From Bacteroidia bacterium (GTDB lineage Bacteria > Bacteroidota > Bacteroidia > Bacteroidales > Prolixibacteraceae), in the NCBI GenBank assembly GCA_025358395.1, contig JANYJT010000030.1, positions 1 to 64,000 on the forward strand: a stretch of 64,000 bases of DNA. The letters are read 5' to 3'. Positions 27,816-35,555 of this stretch are shown here, in pieces. Position 1 is the first letter of the stretch. Each line of letters starts with the position of its first letter. The notes beneath the pieces were generated by a model that worked only from the letters and a program-made list of their open reading frames with translations, was not told the origin of the DNA and ran no database searches. A program made the translations under genes and the position numbers.

Positions 27816-29309
27816 TCATTTATTGGCAACAAACTTGATTCCAAAGGATAAAATATTGGCGCTCAATCCATCGCTTCTGGTATAATGGCTGTATTTGAGA
27901 TTGATATTCTTCAATCCCATTTTACTGATTTTAAATCCGGTAAAGATATCAGTGTAGTTAAGTGCCAGACTATACTGCTTACTCGTGAATTTAGACAAAT
28001 CATAATCAGAGGTATAGTATTTCTCAGTTGAAAGATGAGCTTCATAAGGCGCAAAATAATCTGCCTTGGTCTGGGTATAGTAACGAAATGATGGTGTGAT
28101 CGAAAATGCCTGACTTAATTTAACCGGAAGATCAAAATTGAGCGTGTGTGCCTGCAGTCCCCAATCGTCAAGGTAATACCGGTAATAGCTTCTCAGAACA
28201 AACATTTCGTTGATGTAGTAATTTAGCCGTACACCAAAAGGAAATTTGTACCGGGTTGTAGGTAAGCGTTCTATGTCATCTGCCAATTGATAAACTCCCT
28301 TGTTATCGGGTGTAGCATAACTAGAAATAAATGAAGCATAACCGATGTAATAATTGGGTTTATCAGAGAAATATACACGCTGGTAAGGGGTTGAAAGCAT
28401 TCCCATTTGAGCCACCACATCGAAGAAAAGTGCAGCTTGTAGTTTTGATGACAATATTTGTGAAGCGAAAAACGATAAGGTATATGAGTTCCGGCCGGTC
28501 TGGTCCCAAGTCTTAAATGACGAAGGAAGATAGGCTGTTGTTGCAGCCCCGGACTGGTTCATGATGGTAACACCTTTAAAATAGCCATTGGATTGAAAAT
28601 TCGATCCATAATCCGCGTATTCTCTTAGCTCGGTAGGATAGATAGGTTTCCAATTATCCAGATAGGCAGATCCCTTAAGGCCGACTTCCGTATTCTTCTC
28701 GTTGAACAGGCCGGTCACATTTCCTCCAAGGCCATACGACTGATAATCGAATTCCTTCGAATAGGAAGCATTTGAACCCCAAATAAAATTACGTGAATCC
28801 GAACTATGGCTAAAATCTGCGTGAACTGCCTTATTTACATCCTTTCGTGAAGCGCCTGTTGAAGCGATCCATGGCGATCCGTAAGGTTTGGATGGAACAG
28901 TGGTAGTGGTATAAACAGGAGTAGTCACACCACCTCTGGAAGCACCGGTAGTGGTAAGGAGCGAACCACTTTTCAGCACAGTAGAAGTATAACTGGACAT
29001 GAATGGATTGATGTTGCTGGAAGAAGCTGATGTGTAAGCGGATATTCCGGCATCAACGGTCAGAACATCATTGGTGTTCAGTGGGATACTTATTAAAATA
29101 GTTGGCGTTGCATCGGTCAGTTTTTCAGTCCCGATTCCGCCGTTTACCGGCGAATGGGAACCATCCTGGTTGTATAAGCTCATCAAAAGGTCTACCTCCG
29201 TGGTTTCCAGCACGCGCTTTTTGAATACCCTGGATGAATCAATTTCCTGGGCACGCATGAACTTGGGCGCAACTAAAATGCAAAATAAAACAAAAATTGT
29301 TCTTCTCAT
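27816..29309 (-). CDS. DUF3570 family outer-membrane beta-barrel protein
   Basis: 497 residues from the ATG at 29309 (MRRTIFVLFCILVAPKFMRA signal); earlier in-frame ATGs fall inside the upstream lipoprotein gene. The mature part starts with family blocks TTEVDLLMSLYNQDGSHSPV and GGIGTEKLTDATPTILISIP, and continues as alternating beta strands with many Tyr/Ser/Thr and ends with an aromatic strand (NILSFGIKFVANK). An outer-membrane barrel is likely; its cargo is unknown. It is the last gene of the thioredoxin-ApbE-DUF4266 operon, 7 bp after DUF4266. Confidence 0.85.
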   Translation of the reverse strand: MRRTIFVLFCILVAPKFMRAQEIDSSRVFKKRVLETTEVDLLMSLYNQDGSHSPVNGGIGTEKLTDATPTILISIPLNTNDVLTVDAGISAYTSASSSNINPFMSSYTSTVLKSGSLLTTTGASRGGVTTPVYTTTTVPSKPYGSPWIASTGASRKDVNKAVHADFSHSSDSRNFIWGSNASYSKEFDYQSYGLGGNVTGLFNEKNTEVGLKGSAYLDNWKPIYPTELREYADYGSNFQSNGYFKGVTIMNQSGAATTAYLPSSFKTWDQTGRNSYTLSFFASQILSSKLQAALFFDVVAQMGMLSTPYQRVYFSDKPNYYIGYASFISSYATPDNKGVYQLADDIERLPTTRYKFPFGVRLNYYINEMFVLRSYYRYYLDDWGLQAHTLNFDLPVKLSQAFSITPSFRYYTQTKADYFAPYEAHLSTEKYYTSDYDLSKFTSKQYSLALNYTDIFTGFKISKMGLKNINLKYSHYTRSDGLSANILSFGIKFVANK

Positions 29310-29316
29310 AGCCTTG

Positions 29317-29529
29317 CTAATTACAACCACAACCACCTCCGGTTTTACCGCCGTTAGCACCTGAAGCACCTTCACGATAAACCTGAAAATTGCTCTCAAA
29401 ACGCTCGTTTTGATGAGCCGACAATTTCATGTCAGGATCGTTCAGGTAAATTTTCTTGTATTCCTTGACCGACACGCAGGACGAAAGAAGCAAGGTGGCA
29501 AAAATCATCAAAAATGCTTTCCTTTTCAT
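29317..29529 (-). CDS. DUF4266 small lipoprotein with Cys-Gly-Cys tail
   Basis: 70 residues. A lipoprotein signal ends in LLLSSC, so Cys18 is probably lipidated. The short mature part has VSVKEYKKIYLNDPDMKLS and ENRFESNFQVYREGASGA-type family sequence (RFESNFQVYREGASGANGG). It ends in GGKTGGGCGCN, a Gly-rich tail with two Cys. Its start overlaps the ApbE stop by 4 bp. DUF4266 and DUF3570 are known neighbours in other bacteria; the function is not known. Confidence 0.85.
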   Translation of the reverse strand: MKRKAFLMIFATLLLSSCVSVKEYKKIYLNDPDMKLSAHQNERFESNFQVYREGASGANGGKTGGGCGCN

Positions 29530-30530
29530 ATTCCCGAAGTATTCAATTTTTCAATGTTGTTCATTTTAATGTGATCTGATACATAGATCTTGCCATTTTC
29601 ATCTACCACTACGAATTCGATGGTTTTAAGCTGTTTGATCAGATTGAGTCCGATGTCTATACCCATTACAAAGATCGCCTTCGTCAGGGCAGTTGACAGC
29701 TCGGCATTTGGTCCAAAAAGTGTGACACTGGCAACACCATGAACCGGCCAACCGGTTCTTGGATCAATAATATGCGTATATCTTATTCCGTCAAACATGA
29801 CGAAATTCTCATAATTACCTGATGTTCCGATCGAGTGCCCATCAAATGGGAACCATGAAAAGATCTTTTCTTTGTTGAATGGATTGGTGATGCCAATCAT
29901 CCAGGGTTTACCGTCTGGCTGATTTCCCCATGCGGTGATATCGCCCGAGGCGTCAATGATCCCACCCGAAACACCCATTGATTTTAACAGCGTAGCAGCT
30001 TTATCGGCAGAATAACCTTTGCCAATGCCGCCAAATCCCAGACGCATCCCTTTAAGCTTCAGATATACGGTAGTGTCCTTCGCATTCAGTACGATATTCT
30101 TATACCCTACCGTGGAAACTGCTGCGGCAACCTCTTCTTTGGTAGGCAACCGTTTCATGGAACCGTCAAACTTCCAAATATGGTTCATCCCTGCCCAGCT
30201 GATATCAAAAGCCCCATCTGTCAGATCCGAAATCTTAATGCTTCGAACGATCAGATCGAATACCTCCTTGTCCACTTTTACAGGTTTTATTCCGGCATTT
30301 TTGTTGACAGCTGAAATCTGCGTGGTCGAATCCCATTCCGAGATTAATTTCTCGATACGTGTGACCTCATTCGCTCCAATTTCGATGTATCGGTTCGCCT
30401 CCAATTCATTCTGAGCAACTACCGTGATATCGAATTGGCATCCCATCAACTTCAATGTCCGGGTATACTTTTCAGCCGCATGGCCTGAAAAAACAAGAAA
30501 TAAGAGTGGAAGATAAAGAATATGCCTCAT
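29526..30530 (-). CDS. apbE: ApbE-type FAD:protein FMN transferase
   Basis: Attaches FMN through a phosphoester bond to Ser/Thr of target flavoproteins outside the cytoplasm. 334 residues with an export signal (MRHILYLPLLFLVFSGHAA). Motifs: LMGCQFDITVVA at the start, DGAFDISWAGM, GFGGIGKGYSADKAA, GGIIDASGDITAWG and the metal/FAD block HIIDPRTGWPVHG. Targets usually carry D-G-x-T-G-A-T/S-like sites; none is obvious among the operon neighbours. It lies 2 bp after the thioredoxin gene and overlaps the DUF4266 gene by 4 bp. Confidence 0.92.
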   Translation of the reverse strand: MRHILYLPLLFLVFSGHAAEKYTRTLKLMGCQFDITVVAQNELEANRYIEIGANEVTRIEKLISEWDSTTQISAVNKNAGIKPVKVDKEVFDLIVRSIKISDLTDGAFDISWAGMNHIWKFDGSMKRLPTKEEVAAAVSTVGYKNIVLNAKDTTVYLKLKGMRLGFGGIGKGYSADKAATLLKSMGVSGGIIDASGDITAWGNQPDGKPWMIGITNPFNKEKIFSWFPFDGHSIGTSGNYENFVMFDGIRYTHIIDPRTGWPVHGVASVTLFGPNAELSTALTKAIFVMGIDIGLNLIKQLKTIEFVVVDENGKIYVSDHIKMNNIEKLNTSGI

Positions 30531-30532
30531 AT

Positions 30533-30973
30533 TTAATTTGTCTCAAATGAATGAAGTAAGGCTATATATTCTTTTGGAGTGATGTTTTTAAAACTTGTTG
30601 TACCCAGAACTTTCCCGTTTTTATTCAACACAACCACCAATGGGAACAACCCTTGTCTGTTATACGATTCGGCCAGCTTGTCATTTTGTTCCTGTTGTTC
30701 CTTTGGCAATGAATTGGCCTTTTTCTTAGGAAAATCGGCACGAAGTAAGACAAAATGATCTCTTGAATAATCGACAAAATCCGGTGTCTCCCAAATAAAT
30801 TTCTCAAGTTTCATGCAAGGAATGCACCAATCCGAACCGGAAAAGACAAGCACGATATTCTTCCCTTCCTGATTGGATCTGGACTTGGCAATATCAAAAC
30901 TGGTTTCCCATTTCTGCGCCCGACTAAAAAATGCCACAAAAAATAGAATTGAGATGAGCGGGATCCTTTTCAT
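30533..30973 (-). CDS. Exported thioredoxin-family protein (CIPC)
   Basis: 146 residues from the ATG at 30973, which opens a signal peptide (MKRIPLISILFFVAFFSRAQ); ATGs at 31003 and 31015 are less likely. The thioredoxin-like domain has SGSDWCIPCMKLEKFI with the redox pair, the DFVDYSRDHFVLLRADFP stretch, and a FPLVVVLNKNGKVLG strand containing the cis-Pro. This is the thioredoxin_7/DsbD-gamma-like type. It is the first gene of the operon with ApbE, DUF4266 and DUF3570, and may keep the Cys-rich lipoprotein reduced. The 238-bp region upstream to 31211 holds only AT-rich sequence with weak palindromes. Confidence 0.85.
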   Translation of the reverse strand: MKRIPLISILFFVAFFSRAQKWETSFDIAKSRSNQEGKNIVLVFSGSDWCIPCMKLEKFIWETPDFVDYSRDHFVLLRADFPKKKANSLPKEQQEQNDKLAESYNRQGLFPLVVVLNKNGKVLGTTSFKNITPKEYIALLHSFETN

Positions 30974-31211
30974 TTTCAATGGAATGTTATATTGAACTTT
31001 CATATTTTTTTGCACTCAAATGCAAGAATAGGAAAATTATTTAACACTCCTAAGATAATTTGGCTTGAAAATCTTGATTTAGATCATTCTTAAGATTATT
31101 TATGGTTTGACTACATTTTTTTAGTCAGACATTTCTACACAACAATAGATCCCAGTTAATTAAAATTATGTATTCAATACAATATAGAATATTAATATAA
31201 CCTTGTTATGG

Positions 31212-32114
31212 TTATAGGAAGAATCCAAGCAGACCCATGTAAAGTCCAATGATGAAATGGGATAGACTCACCCCGGCAATGTTCCCATGACGAAGATAGA
31301 GCCATCCCCAAAGGAAACTGCCAATCATGCTGGCAAGTGCGAAAGAAGTTGAAATATATAGATGAAGCGTACCAAATACCAGCGAAGTAAGTATGATCGC
31401 CATGAGCCATCCATATTTCCCGGGAACAATCCTTTGAAGAGTTCCCTGCACCACTCCCCGGCCCAAAAATTCCTGCAAAGGTGCAACAAGAATGTAAAAT
31501 GCAAAACTCCACTCAATGTTACCGGGGTGGATTAAATAAGTATTGTCACTCAGGTTGAAGCTAATCAGAAACCACTTTAACAAGGTACAACAAACAATTG
31601 CGACACCTGTGGCATACAATGACTCCTTGATTGCTTTTGGCCAATTTTTCAAAGTGAGCCCAAATTCTGACAATGGCAACTTACTTTTAACTATCAGCAA
31701 GACAGAGGAAATCAAAATGGCCAATTCAATGATGCGCGATACTACGAAAGTGGTTGCCACTTTTGAAATGACATCAGACGAAGTTTTCAGCAGGGCAAGA
31801 ACGAAGGAAAAAAAGCTAAGCAGAACTACGGTATTCATGAATACGAAGTTCAGATGCTTGTTCTGGGTAATGGATCCCTCCAATTCTTCATTTTTGATTT
31901 TTAATGCTTCAATGGTATTTTCCAGATGCATTTCACGGGCTTCCAATTTTACTGCCATAAAACCGAAAGCCTCCACGAAATTTACGAGACTTTCGGGGTA
32001 TTGATCCGGTTTGGCAAATTCATAAATCTCCTCCGTATTCCCGTAATTACTGCGACACAGAAGATCTGCCTGCCTGGTGAGTGATTGCAATGGGGTGTCG
32101 AGATTCTGTTCCAT
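31212..32114 (-). CDS. CPBP-family (CAAX protease-like) membrane protein with degenerate active site
   Basis: 300 residues. A cytoplasmic N-terminal part of ~110 residues ends in a coiled coil (LEAREMHLENTIEALKIKNE). About six to seven membrane helices follow. The CPBP motifs are altered: EExxxR reads QEFLGR, FxxxH is intact in FGTLH, and HxxxN/B reads HFIIG. The coiled-coil front is unusual for the family. Without the first Glu and the last Asn it may be an inactive or divergent protease. It shares an operon with the TorF-like gene, starting 10 bp downstream of it. Confidence 0.75.
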   Translation of the reverse strand: MEQNLDTPLQSLTRQADLLCRSNYGNTEEIYEFAKPDQYPESLVNFVEAFGFMAVKLEAREMHLENTIEALKIKNEELEGSITQNKHLNFVFMNTVVLLSFFSFVLALLKTSSDVISKVATTFVVSRIIELAILISSVLLIVKSKLPLSEFGLTLKNWPKAIKESLYATGVAIVCCTLLKWFLISFNLSDNTYLIHPGNIEWSFAFYILVAPLQEFLGRGVVQGTLQRIVPGKYGWLMAIILTSLVFGTLHLYISTSFALASMIGSFLWGWLYLRHGNIAGVSLSHFIIGLYMGLLGFFL

Positions 32115-32124
32115 TAGTAATATT

Positions 32125-32829
32125 TTATAGCGTTATTCCCACAACGAGATAAGGTACTTTATTGGCCGGATTAACAATAAAACTTAGGTATACAGGAAAT
32201 GACAACCGGTCAGTTACAGGTACCGGTCTCTTTAAGGTACATCCAATATTTACAAATCCGGCAGACGAAGCATAATAGTTTCCTTTTGCCTGATATCCGG
32301 CAAATACCAACAGATCGGCTAGTTTATACTTATGCTCATATTGCAATTCGAAGTACAAACTCTTTGAGAGATCTGATCCATGAAAAAAATAACTTGTAAA
32401 GAGGTTAAAAGGTAACGCTGTCCCACCCGTTAAAAGTAACTGGGCTTCAAGCAAGTGAGCAGTTGTTTTCTGCTTATAATTGAAAAAATCAAATTTCGCA
32501 GTGTCGTTAAAACTAAAATAATCCCATATGGCGAAAGTAGCGAAGCCAACAGTTTTTGAAAGATAAAAATCAGTTTCTTGTGCACCTTCGCCTGTCAGTT
32601 TATAAGCACCCCAGGCACCCAGTTTAAAATCATTCCACTGCACGGCTACAGTTGGTTGAATGCTTGGAGCATGCCCAAAATCTAAACCCCGCCAAATATA
32701 ACGGCTAACGATATCGGCATTTGCGGCAACAGTAACTTTCGGGGACGACTCTGATTGGGCAAAAAGTGTATCGAAACCTGATAACACCATTACAACAACA
32801 AGAATTTGTAATACGAAGTTTTTTTTCAT
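32125..32829 (-). CDS. TorF-like putative outer-membrane porin
   Basis: 234 residues with a signal peptide (MKKNFVLQILVVVMVLSGFD..FAQ). The mature protein begins with VTVAANADIVSRYIWRGLDF and HAPSIQPTVAVQWNDFKLGA, the hallmark of the Gcw_chp/TorF family, then alternating amphipathic strands to a terminal PYLVVGITL. It probably forms a small outer-membrane beta barrel. It is the first gene of a pair with the CPBP protein. Confidence 0.78.
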   Translation of the reverse strand: MKKNFVLQILVVVMVLSGFDTLFAQSESSPKVTVAANADIVSRYIWRGLDFGHAPSIQPTVAVQWNDFKLGAWGAYKLTGEGAQETDFYLSKTVGFATFAIWDYFSFNDTAKFDFFNYKQKTTAHLLEAQLLLTGGTALPFNLFTSYFFHGSDLSKSLYFELQYEHKYKLADLLVFAGYQAKGNYYASSAGFVNIGCTLKRPVPVTDRLSFPVYLSFIVNPANKVPYLVVGITL

Positions 32830-32852
32830 ACATATTATTTCAGGCGTTCTTA

Positions 32853-32860
32853 CAAATATA
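32853..32860 (-). promoter_or_regulatory. Candidate -7 box (TATATTTG) for the TorF-like gene
   Basis: Perfect TAnnTTTG on the minus strand, 23 bp before the ATG at 32829. No TTTG at the usual -33 distance. The divergent gap to the thioesterase gene is 181 bp. Confidence 0.4.
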
Positions 32861-33010
32861 AGGAAAGACTTTTGAAAAATCTAATTAAATAGCTGTCTTA
32901 GATGCTATTCCCTATTTCAATTTCTGCTACAATTTTGAAATAGCAGGGGACAAAATATTGGCAGTTTTGTAGTAAATTCGGAAATTACCAAATTAGACAT
33001 TTTACAAACG

Positions 33011-33703
33011 ATGATACTTTTTTGCATCCCCTTTTCCGGAGGAAATGCTTACTCCTATGACGATTTTAAAAAATACCTGCCGGGGGAAATTGAACTCATA
33101 AATCTTGAACTGCCTGGAAGAGGCAAAAGAATTGCTGAGAATCTTCTGACAGATATCAACTCAATGACGGAAGATCTTTACCGTCAAATTGAATCATTGA
33201 TTGATGGGAAATATGCCATTTTCGGTCACAGCTTGGGAGCCTTGCTTGGACTGACACTGAGCCGGTATATTAACGAAAGAAATGAAAATCTTCCTCAAAT
33301 CCTGTTTGCCTCAGGACAAACTGCCCCATCCTTAATCAAACCTGACAACAGGTATAGCTTACCGGACAATCAGTTTGTTGAAATGCTCCGCGAAATGGAG
33401 GGTACACCTAACGAACTGCTTGACGACACAAACTTTATGGGCTATTTTCTTCCCATCATAAAAACAGATTTTCAGTCAATTGCCAATTACAATTATGTCC
33501 CAACCAACTTCCCATTAAATCTTCAAATAGCCATATTGCTTGGTGTACAGGAGAATATCAAACAAGCCGATGCATTAAAATGGCAAATGGAAACTTCCAA
33601 ATCAATCACCATCCATTATTTCGCAGGAGGACATTTCTTCATTTTTAATAGAACAGAAGAAATCTGTAATCTTATCACTGAAAAATGCAAAAACCCTATC
33701 TAA
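33011..33703 (+). CDS. Type II thioesterase of the NRPS/PKS cluster
   Basis: 230 residues, alpha/beta hydrolase of the GrsT/SrfD kind, which frees carrier domains blocked by wrong acyl groups. It has the N-terminal FCIPFSGGNAYSYDDF and ELPGRGKRI blocks, the nucleophile elbow FGHSLGALLG and the catalytic His in FAGGHFFIF. The segment that normally holds the catalytic Asp (GxxDP in relatives) reads LLGVQENIKQADALKW, so the acidic residue may be Glu or be shifted. The transferase gene starts 3 bp after its stop. The pair faces the NRPS operon on the other strand. Confidence 0.9.
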   Translation: MILFCIPFSGGNAYSYDDFKKYLPGEIELINLELPGRGKRIAENLLTDINSMTEDLYRQIESLIDGKYAIFGHSLGALLGLTLSRYINERNENLPQILFASGQTAPSLIKPDNRYSLPDNQFVEMLREMEGTPNELLDDTNFMGYFLPIIKTDFQSIANYNYVPTNFPLNLQIAILLGVQENIKQADALKWQMETSKSITIHYFAGGHFFIFNRTEEICNLITEKCKNPI

Positions 33704-33706
33704 TTG

Positions 33707-34348
33707 ATGATACAGATATACTACGCCAATACAAATATCATTCAAAATGCCAATTTAGATAGCATTGTTTCACAGCTATCCTCTAAAAATAAAACCAGAC
33801 TATGCTCTTTCAGAAGAAAAGAAGACAGAGAGCTGCTTTTGGTTTCATCCATTTTGCTGGTCAAACTCCTCGAGGATAGTGGAAATAGTGATTATAAACT
33901 ATCTGACATACAATATAGTGCTGCGGGTAAACCTTACTTTGAAGGCTCAAATTTTGATTTTAACATCTCACATACAGATGATTGTGCTGTGGTCGCTTTC
34001 GCAGTAAACCGACGAATAGGCATTGATATTGAAAAAATAAAAGATATTGATTTGTCTGATTTCGAAAATATACTTCCAATAAACTTGTGGGATCAAATTC
34101 ATTTATCCGGCAATAAAATCCGAACATTTTACCATTATTGGACCCTCCTGGAAAGTGCATTAAAGGCAGACGGAGGAGGCCTGTCACTTGTTTCTTCCGG
34201 AAAAGTATTGATTAAAAATAATTGTGTAATTCTGGACGGCAAACACTGGTTTTCCGAACATATGAACTTCGACCCACTTTTTTCATGTTGCCTATCTTCT
34301 GACAAAGAAATCGAAGCCGTGAACATGATTAAAATAGCGGCTATTTAG
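33707..34348 (+). CDS. Sfp-type 4'-phosphopantetheinyl transferase
   Basis: 213 residues from the ATG at 33707 (the TTG at 33704 is less likely). It moves the phosphopantetheine arm of CoA to the conserved Ser of carrier domains, as the cluster's six PCPs and one ACP per visible gene set require. Motifs are GKPYFEGSNFDFNISHTDDC, the magnesium site RIGIDIEKIKDID and the P3 motif WTLLESALKADGGGL, in which the usual K-E-A is replaced by L-E-S. Length and position next to the thioesterase fit a dedicated activating enzyme. Its TAG stop overlaps the stop of the converging small gene in CTATTTAG. Confidence 0.9.
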   Translation: MIQIYYANTNIIQNANLDSIVSQLSSKNKTRLCSFRRKEDRELLLVSSILLVKLLEDSGNSDYKLSDIQYSAAGKPYFEGSNFDFNISHTDDCAVVAFAVNRRIGIDIEKIKDIDLSDFENILPINLWDQIHLSGNKIRTFYHYWTLLESALKADGGGLSLVSSGKVLIKNNCVILDGKHWFSEHMNFDPLFSCCLSSDKEIEAVNMIKIAAI

Positions 34349-34523
34349 AATGTGATAACTCTTGATTTTTGCTTTTATATCCAGCAATAAGGATATAAAT
34401 CAGCGGGCAAATGGGGGTAAAAAAAAGTGAAAATATAAAATTCGCCCAGAAACCCAGATAAGTATTGCGACCCAAAAGACCTGTTACAATACAGAGAAAC
34501 AGATAAAGTCCAAACAGTCCCAT
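34341..34523 (-). CDS. Small two-helix membrane protein, unknown
   Basis: 60 residues with two hydrophobic segments (LFLCIVTGLLG region and FIFSLFFTPICPLIYILIAG) and a basic C-terminus. The pattern GFWxxFxxSLFxTPxxPLI recurs in short uncharacterised Bacteroidota membrane proteins. It is the last gene in the minus-strand line after the exporter, 27 bp behind the Cache protein, and its end overlaps the transferase end by 8 bp. The coding status is likely but not proven. Confidence 0.6.
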   Translation of the reverse strand: MGLFGLYLFLCIVTGLLGRNTYLGFWANFIFSLFFTPICPLIYILIAGYKSKNQELSHSK

Positions 34524-34550
34524 GATATTCTTTTTAGAAGTTTAAAATTT

Positions 34551-35489
34551 TTAATTATGATAATTCAATCTACTTTTTATCAGTTCACTTTTGGGTAGAA
34601 GCAAAATTAATCCCCATTTATTGACAGGGATCAATGAGTAGAATACCAGCCAATCGCTTTGATTTTCAAATTTCTCAATTTTCTTTGACCCGGAAATGCA
34701 CTTCTGCAAATCGTTTCCAATTTCACCCAGAACCGGCAGATTCAATTTGGTTGCCAGCGTGAAAATTGACTCTTTAAAAACCCAATCCTCATAAGGTGCA
34801 GAGAGAATAGTCCCCTTTCCTGAGATTAAGATCGTATAGCAATTCCAAAGTTTACCAAGAGATTGAACATTTCTTTTCAGCTCTTCAATTGAAACATCCA
34901 CCGTAACAACCCCCTTAAATTCTTCTTTATACCCATCAAATTTACTAAACGGGATAGAGTAGGTCGACATGTATATATTTCCGCCTCCAGCGTCAAAGTA
35001 TGGTTCACTCCAGTTAGGCTGCATCAAAGTCTTTGGAAGCAGATACCATTCCTTATTGAAATAATTATAAGAAGGACTATTTAAATTGGTATAAATATTT
35101 TTGTCACCCTTCCTGTAGACATAGGTGGCATGGTACAGCGAATCCTTATAAAATTGATTGGGTTCGAAGGCTATGGCACTCCCGCAAATTTCCAAATTAT
35201 TAAAGAGTACCGATTCAAGTAATATCTTCATTTCCTGTTCGTCAACATCCTGAAATTCCAATATATAAACCAAATCCTGTGGGATTTTTTGTACAAACTC
35301 TATGAGTCTGCTCATCTTCTTCACTATAGCGGTTAGTCGATTGTGAAAAAGCTCAACCTTCGACCGGTTTTTATAAATCTCATTATATGCTAAAACTCCG
35401 GCAAAAACAACAAGAAGAGTGAAGCAAACAAAAATTGCAACAAAAAATATCTTAGAAATAATTCTTTTAAATTCTTTAAAACTTATCAT
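34551..35489 (-). CDS. Stand-alone PDC/Cache sensor domain protein without output domain
   Basis: 312 residues. A single N-terminal membrane helix (FFVAIFVCFTLLVVFAGVLA) anchors an extracytoplasmic double-Cache domain: AIAFEPNQFYKDSLYHATYV, the DKNIYTNLNS loop, NKEWYLLPKTLMQPNWSEPY with YFDAGGGNIYMSTYSIPF, VVTVDVSIEEL and GTILSAPYEDW. This is the layout that usually precedes HAMP, kinase, phosphatase or chemoreceptor parts. Here the frame stops right after a short hydrophobic strand (WGLILLLPKSELI), so there is no second helix or output domain. It could sense the product or act through a partner. It lies between the prohibitin-like gene (66-bp gap) and the small membrane gene. Confidence 0.8.
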   Translation of the reverse strand: MISFKEFKRIISKIFFVAIFVCFTLLVVFAGVLAYNEIYKNRSKVELFHNRLTAIVKKMSRLIEFVQKIPQDLVYILEFQDVDEQEMKILLESVLFNNLEICGSAIAFEPNQFYKDSLYHATYVYRKGDKNIYTNLNSPSYNYFNKEWYLLPKTLMQPNWSEPYFDAGGGNIYMSTYSIPFSKFDGYKEEFKGVVTVDVSIEELKRNVQSLGKLWNCYTILISGKGTILSAPYEDWVFKESIFTLATKLNLPVLGEIGNDLQKCISGSKKIEKFENQSDWLVFYSLIPVNKWGLILLLPKSELIKSRLNYHN

Positions 35490-35555
35490 TTTATCTGATG
35501 CCTAAAAATAACAGGATAATTTGCGCTGCATTAATCATAAAACTACCACAAGAAT

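Noticed and set aside
29317..29529. DUF4266 lipoprotein read as a RiPP precursor because of its GGGCGCN tail
   Set aside because: It has a standard lipoprotein signal and no modifying enzyme (radical SAM, YcaO, lanthipeptide synthetase or DUF692) beside it.
31197..31215. Palindrome ATAACC...GGTTAT at the end of the CPBP gene as a terminator
   Set aside because: Only six pairs, no T run on the minus strand, and AT-rich flanks make this too weak to call.
32861..33010. Clear promoter for the thioesterase/transferase pair
   Set aside because: Only a one-mismatch TAAATTCG is present at a plausible place, without a convincing -33 element.
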